Positions 10,071-17,669 of a stretch of DNA of 64,000 nt are shown here, piece after piece; positions within the stretch are counted from its first letter, which is position 1, and each line of letters starts with the position of its first letter. The notes under the pieces are model-generated. The model had not been told where the DNA came from and ran no database searches. It saw nothing but the letters and a program-made list of their open reading frames with translations. The stretch is taken from positions 62,001 through 126,000 of the forward strand of contig DAHXOT010000045.1 of NCBI GenBank assembly GCA_027364735.1, read 5' to 3'. Made by a program: the position numbers and the translations under genes. Source of the DNA: Hydrotalea sp. Lineage in GTDB: Bacteria > Bacteroidota > Bacteroidia > Chitinophagales > Chitinophagaceae.

Positions 10071-10106
10071 TGCTTTTGTTTTACCTCTAAAGGAAATAAC
10101 AGCATA

Positions 10107-10133
10107 CTATTGACAAAAAAATTTTGCCAATAG
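10107..10133. repeat. 12-bp inverted repeat between hypE and the small T9SS-tail-like gene
   Basis: CTATTGACAAAA (10107-10118) and TTTTGCCAATAG (10122-10133) pair over 12 bp with one mismatch (G-U in RNA) and a 3-nt loop. It lies 73 bases beyond the hypE stop and 37 bases before the 84-aa gene. It could be a terminator of the hyp operon without a clean U-tract, or an operator. Confidence 0.4.
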
Positions 10134-10205
10134 CTGCGTCCAAAAAAGAGAATAACAAAAGAGTGGATGTGATAAAAACAAAATTGTTTATTAAACAAAA
10201 CAAGC

Positions 10206-11261
10206 TTAACAGATTCTTGGCAACTGTTCGCCGGTTAAGTAGTTTACAAAACGCCTACCGCCAATTCTGCTTTTTAAAATAACCTTACCCGTGTTTTCTG
10301 TAGTTACTTCACCAATAATTGCGGCATCTGCTCCATTAATATCTTTTTGTAAAAACAACAAAAAATCTGTTGCAATTTCTTTGGCTATAACGGCTATAAA
10401 CAAACCTTCATTAGCAACATACAACGGATCGAGTCCTAACATTTCACAAGCCCCTTCTACCTGATCGGAAATAGGAATTGATTTTTGATCAAGCGAAAAA
10501 CCTAATTGTGTTAATTCTGCAATTTCGTTTAATACAGAGGCAACGCCACCTCGTGTAGGGTCTCGAAGAAATTTTATATTGTTACCAAATTGTTCAATTA
10601 AAGAAAGAACTGTATTATTAAGGTTGGTCGTATCACTTTCTATACTTGTATCAAACTCTAAACCTTTTCGTAGGCTCATAATAGCAATTCCATGCGATGC
10701 AACATTTCCACTTACCACAATAACATCTCCGGCTTTAATATTTTTATGATGAATGTTTGCCGAGTGATGAACAATTCCGATACCCGAAGTATTAATAAAA
10801 AGCTTATCTCCTTTTCCACGTTCAACAACTTTTGTATCGCCCGTTACAATTTTAATATTTGCAGCATCAGCGGCATTTTTAATACTAACCAAAATACGCC
10901 AAAACTCATCCATCATAAATCCCTCTTCAATAATAAAACCAAGCGATAAATATTTTGCTTCGGCGCCACACATAGCCAAATCGTTTACAGTGCCGTTAAT
11001 TGCCAAATCGCCAATATTACCTCCCGGAAAGAAAAGGGGAGAAACAACATAACTATCTGTACTAAAAGCCAGGTTTCCGGATAATTGAAAACTGGCACCA
11101 TCGTGTTGTTGATTTAAGAAATCGTTTTTTAAAATATTAAATACACCACTTTCTAATAATCGGTGTGTTAATAAACCCCCGCTGCCATGGCCAAGCGTTA
11201 TTATATCAAAATCAAATTTTGGCATGGGGCAAGTAAGTTGCATTTTTATTTTTTCGCTCAT
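10206..11261 (-). CDS. hypE: Hydrogenase maturation factor HypE (carbamoyl dehydratase)
   Basis: A 351-residue cytoplasmic ATPase of the PurM/AIR synthase superfamily. It receives a carbamoyl group from HypF on its C-terminal cysteine and dehydrates it to thiocyanate, the source of the cyanide ligands of the NiFe site. Seen are ITLGHGSGG near the N-terminus, FSTDSYVVSPLFFPGGNIGDLA and LRDPTRGGVASVLNE. The strictly required C-terminal PRIC ends the protein, so it looks active. It is the last gene of the leftward hyp operon, 8 bases after hypD. Confidence 0.97.
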   Translation of the reverse strand: MSEKIKMQLTCPMPKFDFDIITLGHGSGGLLTHRLLESGVFNILKNDFLNQQHDGASFQLSGNLAFSTDSYVVSPLFFPGGNIGDLAINGTVNDLAMCGAEAKYLSLGFIIEEGFMMDEFWRILVSIKNAADAANIKIVTGDTKVVERGKGDKLFINTSGIGIVHHSANIHHKNIKAGDVIVVSGNVASHGIAIMSLRKGLEFDTSIESDTTNLNNTVLSLIEQFGNNIKFLRDPTRGGVASVLNEIAELTQLGFSLDQKSIPISDQVEGACEMLGLDPLYVANEGLFIAVIAKEIATDFLLFLQKDINGADAAIIGEVTTENTGKVILKSRIGGRRFVNYLTGEQLPRIC

Positions 11262-11269
11262 AAAAAAAT

Positions 11270-12364
11270 TTAAGAAATAACACTATTAGCATAATGATAA
11301 TATGCGGAACAGGCGCCCTCGCTGCTTACCATTGGCGCACCCAATGGATGCTCGGGTTTACAATTATTGCCAAAGTTTGGGCACTGTTTTGGTTTCTTCA
11401 AACCCTTCATAATATCGCCACTGATACAATCTTTATTTTCTTCCGCAAGCGGAATTTGTATATTAAATTTTAATCTGGCATTAAAATTTTTATACTTTTC
11501 GTTTACTTCATATCCGCTTTGTGGAATATTACCAATGCCTCGCCAAGTTCTATCGCTAATTTCAAAAACATCATAAATTGTTTTCATTGCAATTTGATTT
11601 CCTTCGCGTTGTACATAACGCGTATATTGATTTTCTACTTTACATTCTCCGTTTTCTAGTTGTGTAACAGCCATTAATATGCCTTGCAATAAATCAACCG
11701 GCTCGAAACCCGTAATAACAATGGGACATTTGTATTTTTCTGCAACGGGATAATATTCTTCCATACCCATAATTGTACAAACGTGCCCCGCAGCTAAGAA
11801 TGCGTCAATTTTATTATCACTATCGCTTAAAATAGCTTCCATTGCCGGAGGAACCAATACGTGCGAGGCTAAGATGCTATAATTATTAAGTTGAAGATGA
11901 GAAGCATGAATAACGCTTAATGCATTGGCCGGCGCTGTTGTTTCGAATCCTACGGCAAAAAAAACTATTTGCTTATCGGGGTTTTGTTTTGCCAATTGCA
12001 CCGCCTCTAAAGGTGAATATAAAATTCTAATATCGGCACCTTGGGCTTTGGCTTCTAACAAACTTTTTTTACTTCCCGGAACGCGTAGCATATCGCCAAA
12101 CGAACATAAAATTGTATTGGGCTGTTCAGATAGAAAAACAGCTTCGTCTATAACACTAACACTGGTAACGCAAACGGGGCAACCCGGGCCATGCACCATG
12201 GTTATGGTTTTTGGAAGCATCTCTAAAATTCCATTTTTTACCAAGCTGTGTGTTTGTCCGCCACAAATTTCCATCAATGTCCATGGTTTAGTATTAATAA
12301 GATGAATTTGTTTAATTAATTCATCCACCAATGCCGGATTTCTATATTCTGTTATATACTTCAT
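11270..12364 (-). CDS. hypD: Hydrogenase maturation factor HypD
   Basis: A 364-residue iron-sulfur protein that, with HypC, forms the scaffold on which the Fe(CN)2CO unit is assembled. Conserved signatures are present: MEICGGQTHSLVKNGI near residue 32, MVHGPGCPVCVTS with the redox cysteines, FAVGFETTAPANAL, and GFEPVDLLQG. The C-terminal cluster region has cysteines in CISGDIMKGLKKPKQCPNF, GNNCKPEHPLG and SEGACSAYY. It sits between hypC and hypE with short gaps, as in most hyp operons. Confidence 0.97.
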   Translation of the reverse strand: MKYITEYRNPALVDELIKQIHLINTKPWTLMEICGGQTHSLVKNGILEMLPKTITMVHGPGCPVCVTSVSVIDEAVFLSEQPNTILCSFGDMLRVPGSKKSLLEAKAQGADIRILYSPLEAVQLAKQNPDKQIVFFAVGFETTAPANALSVIHASHLQLNNYSILASHVLVPPAMEAILSDSDNKIDAFLAAGHVCTIMGMEEYYPVAEKYKCPIVITGFEPVDLLQGILMAVTQLENGECKVENQYTRYVQREGNQIAMKTIYDVFEISDRTWRGIGNIPQSGYEVNEKYKNFNARLKFNIQIPLAEENKDCISGDIMKGLKKPKQCPNFGNNCKPEHPLGAPMVSSEGACSAYYHYANSVIS

Positions 12365-12374
12365 AATAATAGTA

Positions 12375-12632
12375 TTAATTGGTAGGAGTATCTAATTCTT
12401 CCACTTCGCCCATTTCTTTTAAATAGTTAAAAACTTTTTTGGCTTCTTTTTCATCAACTTTACTAATAGCAACGCCAACATGCACTAAAATATAATCTCC
12501 AATGTTTGCCTCGGGCAGCATGCATAAGTTTACGTCTTTTGTAATACCACTAAAAGAAACTTTAGCTGTTCTAAAAGTTTCATCTAATTGAGCGGTTATT
12601 GAAATAATTTTTCCGGGAATTGCTAAACACAT
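12375..12632 (-). CDS. hypC: Hydrogenase maturation chaperone HypC
   Basis: 85 residues beginning MCLAIPGKI. Cys2, exposed after removal of Met1, is the iron ligand and the contact with HypD and the large-subunit precursor. The OB-fold-like body with ITKDVNLCMLPEANIGDYILVHVG is typical. It is the only HypC/HybG/HupF-type chaperone in the locus, so it probably serves the single hydrogenase encoded here. It lies between hypF (10 bases) and hypD (10 bases). Confidence 0.96.
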   Translation of the reverse strand: MCLAIPGKIISITAQLDETFRTAKVSFSGITKDVNLCMLPEANIGDYILVHVGVAISKVDEKEAKKVFNYLKEMGEVEELDTPTN

Positions 12633-12642
12633 AGTTTGAGTT

Positions 12643-14973
12643 TTAAGATAAAACGGATAAATAATTTTTAGATTCAGGTGTACTATTGTTAATAATAGAT
12701 TGTTTAATTTGATAATAGGCTAATTGGCCAAAGCCAATATTTTCGTCGTTTGGACTTAATTGTTGGTGAAAAAATAAATGCCGTTTATGAGATAATTGTT
12801 CAATTATTAAATCGGTTAATAGCGCATTTTGAAAAACGCCGCCACTAAATGTTATCTTATCAATAAAAAAGTGGCTGCTTAATTGAGCAATAGATTTTGC
12901 AAGCGAATAAAAAACCTTCCATGCCATTAAAGAAATATCTTCTTTTTGTTGCCAATCTTCCAAAAATTCTTGCATAAAAACACGCCAATCTAATTCGCCA
13001 TTGTGCAACGGTAATGAATAATAATCGTAAGGTTTGTAAGAGCAGCTTCTTGCCAAAGCCTCCATTTGCATTGCAGCTTCTCCTTCGTAAGTATTGTAAA
13101 TTCTAATTCCTAGAATACAAGCTAAACCGTCTAAAAATCTTCCCATTGAACAGGTTTGCAAAGGGGTTTTTTGTAATAATAGTTTTTGATAATATTGCCA
13201 TTCGGTTTTAGAAAAATACTTTTGAATACTGAAATATTTGGTAGGAAAATTATTTAATAAACTTAAAGCAGCCAAGCGAGGTTCTTTACTCATTTTGTCG
13301 CCCAATAATTGAGGAAAATATTTTAAATGAGCCACTCTGTTCATTTCGTGATTTTGAAAAATAAAAACTTCGCTTCCCCAAATTTGTCCATCATCTCCAT
13401 ACCCTGTTCCATCCCAAACAAAACCGAGAATGGGTTCTTGAAGTGATAATAATTTGTTTTCTGCTAAAACAGCACCAAAATGTGCTTTATGGTGTTGTAC
13501 TTCAAGAGGTGGTGTTATTTTATTTTTTACTGCTGTTTCTTTTGCAAGATGAGTAACAAAATAATCGGGGTGTTTATCGGAAATGAGTTTGGTTGGTTGT
13601 TTTTGTAAAAGCGTATTAAAATGTGAGAGCGTGTGTGTAAAACAGGTTTGAGCATCTATGGTTCCTTGATCGCCCAGGTATTGACTAATATATAAGTTTT
13701 TGTTTGTTAAAAAAGCAAAGGCACTTTTTAACTCTCCGCCTGTTGCTAAAACAGACTCGTTAAGTTTAGAAAAAGGATTGGGAAAATAATTAGGAGCCAA
13801 CCCTCTGCTTCTTCTTATAATTATTTTTTGACCTCTATCAGTAAACTGAATAACACTGTCGTCTTGCGGAGCTACAATATCTCTATCGTAAGTAACAATA
13901 AAATCGGCAACATCAAACATATAATTTAAAGCATCTTCATCTTTGTATAAAATTGGCGAACCGCTAATATTTGCGCTGGTTGCAATTAAGGGTTTTCCAA
14001 AATCGTTGGCCAAGATGCTAAGCAATGCGGTGTAGGGGAGCATTACACCAATTTTATCTAAATCGGGGGCTATATAATTTTTGCAAATGCCATTTCCTAA
14101 AAAGGGTTTTGCTTTACATAAAACAATAGGAGCAATTTTACTTTTTAAGGCGTCTATTTCGAATGAACGCAATTGAACATCGGCGCTTGCCATTTCAATA
14201 TCGGCATATAATATTGCGAAAGGTTTTGCCGGTCGTTGTTTGCGTTCGCGTAATAATAAAATAGCTGATTCATTGGTTGCATCGCAAAGCAATAAATAAC
14301 CGCCAACACCTTTAACACAAGCAATTTCTCCTTGATTTAATCGGGTTACTATATTTTCAATTAATTCAATATCCGAAAAGGGTTCTTCTTTTTGTTTTGA
14401 AGTATAAAAATGAAGAGGAATGGTGCAGGTTTTACAAGAGTTGGTTTGACTAAAATGTCTTCTATTGTGTATATCGGTGTATTCTGATATGCAAGAAGAA
14501 CACATTGGCAAATTTACCATCGTTGTATTAATTCTGTCGTATGGCAATAATTGTGTTATAGAATATCGGGGTCCACAATTTAAACAGGTAGTAAAAGGAT
14601 AACGATATCTTTTGTTGTTTGTATTATTAATATCCTGATAACAATTATTACATAAAGCAATATCGGGCGTAAGCAATAGGTTAGGTACTATATCCGATTG
14701 ACTTTCTTTAATGTAAAAAGACGAAAATATTTCAGTAGAAATTTCTTGAATAAGATGATCCGTAATTATTGCATTTTCGGGCGGATGTTGTGTTATTGTG
14801 GTATAAAATAAGGTAGCTGTTTCTGCAGAGGTGTTACATCGTATATGAAGACCATCATTACTATTACACACCCAACCATTGATATTCATTTCTTCGGCAA
14901 GGCGGCAAACAAATGGACGAAATCCTACCCCTTGTACCAAGCCGCTTACATGAATGTGATAAGTGTGTAGCAT
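12643..14973 (-). CDS. hypF: Carbamoyltransferase HypF
   Basis: A 776-residue multidomain enzyme that converts carbamoyl phosphate and ATP to carbamoyl adenylate and passes the carbamoyl group to HypE. Domains in order: acylphosphatase (VQGVGFRPFVCRLAEE, residues 1-90); two zinc fingers (CNNCYQD, TTCLNCGPRYS, CSSCISEY, NSCKTC; about 105-185); a YrdC-like domain (GVGGYLLLCDAT and RERKQRPAKPFAI; about 205-390); and a Kae1-like carbamoyltransferase domain (VQHHKAHFGAVLAEN, GFVWDGTGYGDDGQIWG, FSGGVFQNALL). All key motifs are intact and the length is normal. Confidence 0.97.
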   Translation of the reverse strand: MLHTYHIHVSGLVQGVGFRPFVCRLAEEMNINGWVCNSNDGLHIRCNTSAETATLFYTTITQHPPENAIITDHLIQEISTEIFSSFYIKESQSDIVPNLLLTPDIALCNNCYQDINNTNNKRYRYPFTTCLNCGPRYSITQLLPYDRINTTMVNLPMCSSCISEYTDIHNRRHFSQTNSCKTCTIPLHFYTSKQKEEPFSDIELIENIVTRLNQGEIACVKGVGGYLLLCDATNESAILLLRERKQRPAKPFAILYADIEMASADVQLRSFEIDALKSKIAPIVLCKAKPFLGNGICKNYIAPDLDKIGVMLPYTALLSILANDFGKPLIATSANISGSPILYKDEDALNYMFDVADFIVTYDRDIVAPQDDSVIQFTDRGQKIIIRRSRGLAPNYFPNPFSKLNESVLATGGELKSAFAFLTNKNLYISQYLGDQGTIDAQTCFTHTLSHFNTLLQKQPTKLISDKHPDYFVTHLAKETAVKNKITPPLEVQHHKAHFGAVLAENKLLSLQEPILGFVWDGTGYGDDGQIWGSEVFIFQNHEMNRVAHLKYFPQLLGDKMSKEPRLAALSLLNNFPTKYFSIQKYFSKTEWQYYQKLLLQKTPLQTCSMGRFLDGLACILGIRIYNTYEGEAAMQMEALARSCSYKPYDYYSLPLHNGELDWRVFMQEFLEDWQQKEDISLMAWKVFYSLAKSIAQLSSHFFIDKITFSGGVFQNALLTDLIIEQLSHKRHLFFHQQLSPNDENIGFGQLAYYQIKQSIINNSTPESKNYLSVLS

Positions 14974-15007
14974 GAATATTTTCTTTGTAATATAATAAGC
15001 TTTTCAT

Positions 15008-15760
15008 TTAAACGGTTTCTTCAATGAACACTTTAGATTTTAACCAATTATACCAAGTTTGTAAACCCTGGCCCGATGTGCAACTAAGCTCCATTATTTC
15101 TAAATGAGGATTTATTTTTTTTGCATTTTCTTTTACTTTATCTAAGCTAAATGGAACATAAGGAAGAAGGTCTATTTTATTAATAATACAAAGCGTAGAC
15201 GAATAAAACATATCCGGATATTTTAAAGGTTTATCATCGCCCTCTGTAACACTAATAATTACCACTCTTTCTTTTTCGCCCAAATCGAACATAGCCGGAC
15301 AAACCAAATTACCTACATTCTCAATAAATAAAACAGAATTTTCGCTTGGTTTCATTCCTTGTAAAGCGTGTAATATCATGTGCGAATCTAAATGACAACC
15401 TTTTCCCGTATTAATTTGAGTAACTTTTGTGCCCGTTGCATGAATTCTATCTGCATCGTTAGTGGTTTGTTGGTCTCCTTCAATTACGGCAAAAAGCAAT
15501 TCGTTTTTTAAGTCAACCAAAGTTTTTTCAAGTAAGGAAGTTTTTCCCGATCCGGGCGAACTAACTAAATTAAGTGCAAGAATATTTTTAGCTTCAAAAT
15601 ATCCTCTGTTTTTTTCTGCTAATAAATTATTTTGATATAATACATCTTTCTCAACATCAATCAACTTTTTTTCATGCGAATGATCATGGTTATGATCATG
15701 ATTTTCGTTGTGATGATGATGTTCATTATTGCCGGAGTCGCAGCCACAGGTTGCACACAT
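15008..15760 (-). CDS. hypB: Nickel GTPase HypB
   Basis: A 250-residue SIMIBI-class GTPase that delivers nickel to the hydrogenase large subunit together with HypA. The N-terminus has the CxxCGC high-affinity nickel motif (MCATCGC). It is followed by a histidine-rich stretch of about 15 His within residues 14-29, which can store nickel. The GTPase domain has the P-loop SSPGSGKTSLLE, the VIEGDQQT switch, metal-site residues in NTGKGCHLDSHM and ENVGNLVCPAMFDLGE, and the base-recognition INKIDLLPY. It combines storage and insertion functions. Confidence 0.97.
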   Translation of the reverse strand: MCATCGCDSGNNEHHHHNENHDHNHDHSHEKKLIDVEKDVLYQNNLLAEKNRGYFEAKNILALNLVSSPGSGKTSLLEKTLVDLKNELLFAVIEGDQQTTNDADRIHATGTKVTQINTGKGCHLDSHMILHALQGMKPSENSVLFIENVGNLVCPAMFDLGEKERVVIISVTEGDDKPLKYPDMFYSSTLCIINKIDLLPYVPFSLDKVKENAKKINPHLEIMELSCTSGQGLQTWYNWLKSKVFIEETV

Positions 15761-15801
15761 ACGATATTTTTTTATAAAAAAGTTATTTGATACTTACCGA
15801 A

Positions 15802-16143
15802 TTACGATACAATCAACGATTTAATTCTTAATTCTTTTCCTTTTAAAATTGTAATAAAATGTTCGCCGCAAACAGGGCAGGCATCATAATAATGCTGAAT
15901 ATTAAATTCGGCATTACAATCTAAACATTTTGCTTTTGCTTCTATGCGATTGATTTTTTTAGTAGCGTGTTCAAGAATGGTTTTTTTAATGCCTTGTTTC
16001 CAGGCAAATTCTAATGCATCCATTTCTATTCCGCATAAAGTGCCAATATCTAACTCAATCTCATCAATAGTCGAGGCATTTGCATCAAGAGCTTGTTGTT
16101 CAGCAATATTTACAATGCTCATTACAATTGATAATTCGTGCAT
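15802..16143 (-). CDS. hypA: Nickel metallochaperone HypA
   Basis: 113 residues beginning MHELSIVMSI; His2 is the nickel ligand. A zinc domain with paired CxxC motifs (AKCLDCNAEF and DACPVCGEHF) gives structure and relays to HypB. Length and layout are canonical. The ATG lies one base after the stop of the upstream 71-aa gene, so the two are very likely translationally coupled. Confidence 0.96.
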   Translation of the reverse strand: MHELSIVMSIVNIAEQQALDANASTIDEIELDIGTLCGIEMDALEFAWKQGIKKTILEHATKKINRIEAKAKCLDCNAEFNIQHYYDACPVCGEHFITILKGKELRIKSLIVS

Positions 16144-16144
16144 T

Positions 16145-16360
16145 TTATAAGTTTTTATTGGCCTTTGCCTTTTTTCGCATATTTCTTATATATAAAAAAG
16201 ATACAATTAATGCACTATAAGATACTACAGCGTGCATAGGCTCTACAAAATAATGTATAATACTGTATCCATCGGTTTCACCATGTCCGGGATGAGCCCA
16301 AGAAAAAAATGGAACTACCAACAAAAAAGAAAGTACAAATAAAAAGGCAAATTTTTTCAT
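16145..16360 (-). CDS. Small HupE/UreJ-like membrane protein preceding hypA
   Basis: 71 residues: a signal peptide (about 1-22, ending in SWA), then HPGHG immediately after the cleavage point. GYSIIHYFVEPMHAVVS and one membrane helix (about 46-60) follow, with a basic tail RNMRKKAKANK. The order HPGHG, glycine, paired aromatic/His, xP.xH recalls the first segment of HupE/UreJ nickel permeases (HxGHG then HPxxGxDH), but the remaining helices are absent. It is the first gene of the hyp operon and is separated from hypA by one base. A nickel-binding or nickel-entry role is inferred from motif and position only. Confidence 0.7.
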   Translation of the reverse strand: MKKFAFLFVLSFLLVVPFFSWAHPGHGETDGYSIIHYFVEPMHAVVSYSALIVSFLYIRNMRKKAKANKNL

Positions 16361-16410
16361 ATGAAAACATTTTATATAACCAATATTAAACTGAATGGGA
16401 AAAGTTAAAT

Positions 16411-16446
16411 ATGATTTTTATCATTTTTGAAAATGATAAAAATCAT
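16411..16446. promoter_or_regulatory. 36-bp perfect palindrome with two Fnr/Crp-type boxes
   Basis: The arms ATGATTTTTATCATTTT (16411-16427) and AAAATGATAAAAATCAT (16430-16446) are exact inverse complements around a TG. Each arm contains a TGAT-N4-ATCA box (16412-16423 and 16434-16445), the core of Fnr-family operators (TTGAT-N4-ATCAA). The box centres are 22 bp apart, two helical turns. It lies 51 bases before the first hyp-operon start codon and 63 bases before the hydrogenase small-subunit start codon, so one site could control both divergent operons. Confidence 0.75.
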
Positions 16447-16509
16447 GGTTTTATTTAATTTAAAAAAATATTTTCAATTTACATTATCACAACCCTTAAA
16501 ACAACCAGC

Positions 16510-17640
16510 ATGATTAACGATGCCTCCGTATTAAAACAACCTACCTATTATGAGGAGGTTGAACGAAAAGGATATTCCCGCCGTGATTTTATGAAGTTTG
16601 TAAGTATGATTACAGCCTTCATGGGACTCGAAAAATCAGCCATTGGACAAGTAGCCAAAGCATTAGAAACTAAACCGCGTATTCCGGTAATTTGGTTACA
16701 TTTTCAAGAATGTACTTGTTGCAGCGAAAGTTTTATTCGTTCTTCTCATCCTATTGTTGCAGATATTTTATTAGATAAAATATCACTCGATTACACAGAA
16801 ACCTTAATGGCCGCTTCGGGAACACAAGCAGAAGAAGCATTAAAAAATACCATGACCAAATACAAAGGTCAATATATTCTTTGTGTAGAAGGAAGCGTTC
16901 CGTTGGCAGCCGATGGCGTTTATTGCATGATAGGCGGAAAAACATCTATCCAAATATTAGAAGAAGCAGCCGAAGGAGCAGCAGCAATAATTGCATGGGG
17001 CAGTTGTGCCAGTAACGGTTGTGTTCAATCTGCAAAACCCAATCCAACTAAAGCAACGCCTATTCATAAATTAGTTAGTGGAAAACCGGTTATTAAAGTA
17101 CCAGGATGCCCTCCTATTGGAGAAGTAATGGCCGGCGTTATTGTTCATTATTTAGCTTTTGGAAAAATTCCTGAATTAGATAGACTGGGAAGACCAAAAG
17201 CTTTTTACAGCAAACGTGTACACGACTCTTGCTATCGTAGGCCATTTTATGATGCAGGATTGTTTGTGGAAACCTTCGATGACGAAAATGCTAAAAAAGG
17301 ATATTGTTTATATAAGGTTGGTTGCAAAGGGCCTTCAACATACAATGCATGCGGCGTAATGAAATGGAACAATGGAACAAGTTATCCTATTCAATCCGGT
17401 CACCCATGTATTGGTTGCAGCGAAGAAAATTATTGGGATAATGGAAGAATGTATGAAAGAGCCTCTGCATTTCCGGGATTTGGTATAGAAGCCAATGCCG
17501 ATACCTTAGGTAAAATTGCTTTAGGAGCAACGGCAGTTGCTATTGCAGGTCATGCTATTGCAACAAATATCGGTAAACATACAACCATTCATAATCTTGA
17601 AGAAGAAGGAAAGGAAAGTGAACACGAATTAAATGTTTAA
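16510..17640 (+). CDS. hyaA: [NiFe] hydrogenase small subunit, oxygen-tolerant type
   Basis: A 376-residue electron-transfer subunit. A Tat signal is present (SRRDFMKF at about 23-30), so the folded heterodimer is exported and faces the periplasm. The proximal cluster region reads ECTCCSES and the later segment [10 protein letters not shown]. These give the two supernumerary cysteines (six in all) that build the [4Fe-3S] cluster of O2-tolerant Hyd-1/MBH-type enzymes. Distal-cluster ligands are in RVHDSCYRR and [10 protein letters not shown], medial-cluster ligands in YNACG and [10 protein letters not shown]-terminal membrane anchor follows (about 336-358). It heads the structural operon and closely resembles E. 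coli HyaA from memory (group 1d). Confidence 0.97.
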   Translation: MINDASVLKQPTYYEEVERKGYSRRDFMKFVSMITAFMGLEKSAIGQVAKALETKPRIPVIWLHFQECTCCSESFIRSSHPIVADILLDKISLDYTETLMAASGTQAEEALKNTMTKYKGQYILCVEGSVPLAADGVYCMIGGKTSIQILEEAAEGAAAIIAWGSCASNGCVQSAKPNPTKATPIHKLVSGKPVIKVPGCPPIGEVMAGVIVHYLAFGKIPELDRLGRPKAFYSKRVHDSCYRRPFYDAGLFVETFDDENAKKGYCLYKVGCKGPSTYNACGVMKWNNGTSYPIQSGHPCIGCSEENYWDNGRMYERASAFPGFGIEANADTLGKIALGATAVAIAGHAIATNIGKHTTIHNLEEEGKESEHELNV

Positions 17641-17669
17641 TTAATTACTAAAATTCATCAATTAAAAAT

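Noticed and set aside
11925-12305. 126-codon rightward ORF opposite hypD
   Set aside because: A shadow of the hypD coding sequence, with no recognisable domain and no promoter or neighbour support.
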